From assembly GCA_002869435.1 (NCBI GenBank), contig PKSX01000222.1, positions 1 to 49,927 of the forward strand: a DNA stretch of 49,927 nucleotides. Direction: 5' to 3'. Below the pieces are notes generated by a model, which saw only the letters and a program-made list of their open reading frames with translations, did not search any database and was not told the DNA's origin. Positions 48,291 to 49,927 of the stretch are shown here, piece by piece (position 1 is the stretch's first letter; every line of letters starts with the position of its first letter). The DNA is from Marinilabiliales bacterium (lineage in GTDB: Bacteria; Bacteroidota; Bacteroidia; Bacteroidales; DTU049). Both the position numbers and the translations under genes were made by a program.

Positions 48291-49927
48291 ATGCGGGGTT
48301 TAGTAATTATTTCAATCTTTTTTGCAATCTTGTTGGGGAACAATTTGCAAGCACAGGTGCCTTTGTACACCGAAGATTTTTCAAACGGATTCAACGATAA
48401 CAAAGGGCAAAACGGAACCACCTACGATATGTCTGGGGTTTCTAACTGGACTGTTGACGTAAGCAATGGTTCATTTTCATCAGGAGACTGGTTTAAGCAA
48501 ACTACTGCCGGATATTTTGAGTCGGAAGACACTGATGCAGGTTCTGGTTCACCTGTTGCATGGTATTCGCTGGTTACTGATATTACATGCTATACCAATG
48601 TAACCGTTTCGGTAGACCTGGGAAGAGCATACAGCAATAGCAGCAGTGGATGTCGTGCGCAATATTCAATAGACGGGGGTGCATGGGTAACTTTTGGAGA
48701 GAAAATCGGAAGTGGAGGAACTGAAGCATTTGAAACATATTCAGCTAATAGTCTCTCAGGAAACTCAATTCAAATCAGAGTATTGCACTGGGGAACAAGT
48801 TCTACACCAAATTATCGTCATGATAATGTTTTAATACAAGGCACAGATGATTATCCTTCCACCCAGGCTTCTGCTTTATCATTAACCAATTACACCGGAA
48901 CATCCATCGATTTATCATGGACCAACGGTAACGGCGATCGCGTCATAGTTTTAGCAAAGGAAACATCGGGTACATTGACCGACCCTGTAAAAGGAGTTTC
49001 TTATACTGCCAATTCTGTATATGGCTCAGGCGATGAAATCGGCACCGGGAATTTTGTAGTATATGATGGCACGGGAACTTCGGTTACTGTTACAGGTCTT
49101 ACTAATGGTACCGATTACGATTTTATGGTGTACAGCTATTTCTCATCAGGGCCTTGCTATAATCCTAATGAGTTGTTTGGTTCTACAGCTTGTACACCTC
49201 CAAGTACAGCTCCTTCAGGTGTAAGCACCAGTGGTATTACAGCCAACAGTATCAATCTAAGCTGGACCAATGGAAATGGCGACCGCACTCTGGTGGTTGC
49301 CCGACCAAACGGAACAGCCATTGTTGATCCGGTTTCGGGAACTTCATATACGGCAAATGCTTCATATGGATACGGTGATATTACGGGAACAGATAATTAT
49401 GTAGTGTATGACGGAACAGGAACCGGAGTAACTGTAACAAGCCTGGTTAGTAACACCACATATGACTTTGCAGTGTATACCTATAATAGCGCCGACAATT
49501 GTTATAATATGGCCGAGGCCACAGCTTCTGCCACAACACTTAATGTTTCAGCGCCATACCAGATGGATGTAGTTGACGGAATGATTATTTCAACCTGTAG
49601 CGGAACATTTTATGATTCAGGAGCAGGTGGTAATTATTCAAATAATGAAAACTATACCGTAACCTTTGTTTCTGCATCTGGTTTACCATTGAAGTTTGAC
49701 TTTTCAGCATTGGCATCAAGCCTGGATCTGGAGTCATCAAGTGGTGATACCATGTTTTTCTATAATGGGATGACTGCAACGGGTACTCCAATTGCTACTT
49801 TGAGCAGGTCAGACGATATAGCCTTTTCACAGCTCATGATTAATACATTCAGTACAGAAGTAACCATTGTATGGAAATCTGATGGCGCAACGGTTGACGG
49901 GGGATGGAATGCTACTATTTCATGCGG
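48291..49927 (+). CDS. Secreted protein with two Fn3-like repeats and a CUB-like module (truncated at right edge; not in ORF track)
   Basis: Manual translation MRGLVIISIFFAILLGNNLQAQVPLYTEDFSNGFND...; open to the window end; ends in CSGTFYDSGAGGNYSNNENYTVTF...WNATISC. Confidence 0.88.
   Translation, partial: MRGLVIISIFFAILLGNNLQAQVPLYTEDFSNGFNDNKGQNGTTYDMSGVSNWTVDVSNGSFSSGDWFKQTTAGYFESEDTDAGSGSPVAWYSLVTDITCYTNVTVSVDLGRAYSNSSSGCRAQYSIDGGAWVTFGEKIGSGGTEAFETYSANSLSGNSIQIRVLHWGTSSTPNYRHDNVLIQGTDDYPSTQASALSLTNYTGTSIDLSWTNGNGDRVIVLAKETSGTLTDPVKGVSYTANSVYGSGDEIGTGNFVVYDGTGTSVTVTGLTNGTDYDFMVYSYFSSGPCYNPNELFGSTACTPPSTAPSGVSTSGITANSINLSWTNGNGDRTLVVARPNGTAIVDPVSGTSYTANASYGYGDITGTDNYVVYDGTGTGVTVTSLVSNTTYDFAVYTYNSADNCYNMAEATASATTLNVSAPYQMDVVDGMIISTCSGTFYDSGAGGNYSNNENYTVTFVSASGLPLKFDFSALASSLDLESSSGDTMFFYNGMTATGTPIATLSRSDDIAFSQLMINTFSTEVTIVWKSDGATVDGGWNATISC
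48860..49545 (+). repeat. Two tandem ~115-aa Fn3-like coding repeats
   Basis: IDLSWTNGNGDRVIVLAKE...YDGTGTSVTVTGL and INLSWTNGNGDRTLVVARP...YDGTGTGVTVTSL, offset 345 bp. Confidence 0.75.

Noticed and set aside
48149-48400. 83-aa ORF over the repeat array
   Set aside because: Overlaps the start of the real secreted-protein CDS in another frame and spans the regulatory repeats.

Overview
The window is a Bacteroidetes chromosome segment. The indications are T9SS type A and type B sorting domains, PorP/SprF, TAnnTTTG promoter boxes and a purH-mreBCD block. Housekeeping content: 3' end of pyrD, purH, mreBCD, mfd, a DHOD-like gene, the succinate dehydrogenase/fumarate reductase operon, a ferritin-like gene, pheT and tRNA-Cys(GCA). 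Accessory content: several large T9SS-secreted proteins, an M6-like metalloprotease, a TetR-TolC-HlyD-ABC-ABC-permease-permease export operon, a C69 dipeptidase, two YARHG-type paralogs, a TPR-TM-LytTR regulator and a truncated CUB/Fn3-like secreted protein at the right edge. Most interesting signals: (1) a 1698-aa SLC12-like cotransporter fused to a long helical region, a P-loop ATPase and a possible winged helix, coupled by TGATG to an MscS-like gene; (2) an array of 20-bp phased direct repeats (48151-48230) between the LytTR regulator gene and the secreted-protein gene; (3) a palindrome-interrupted duplicate of the 5' half of tRNA-Cys; (4) a nonsense-interrupted ORF missing from the ORF track; (5) paired ACCAnnTGGT operator candidates at the tetR promoter; (6) a palindromic repeat flanked by a duplicated gene 3' end exactly 200 bp apart. 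All calls come from reading the sequence; no database search was run.
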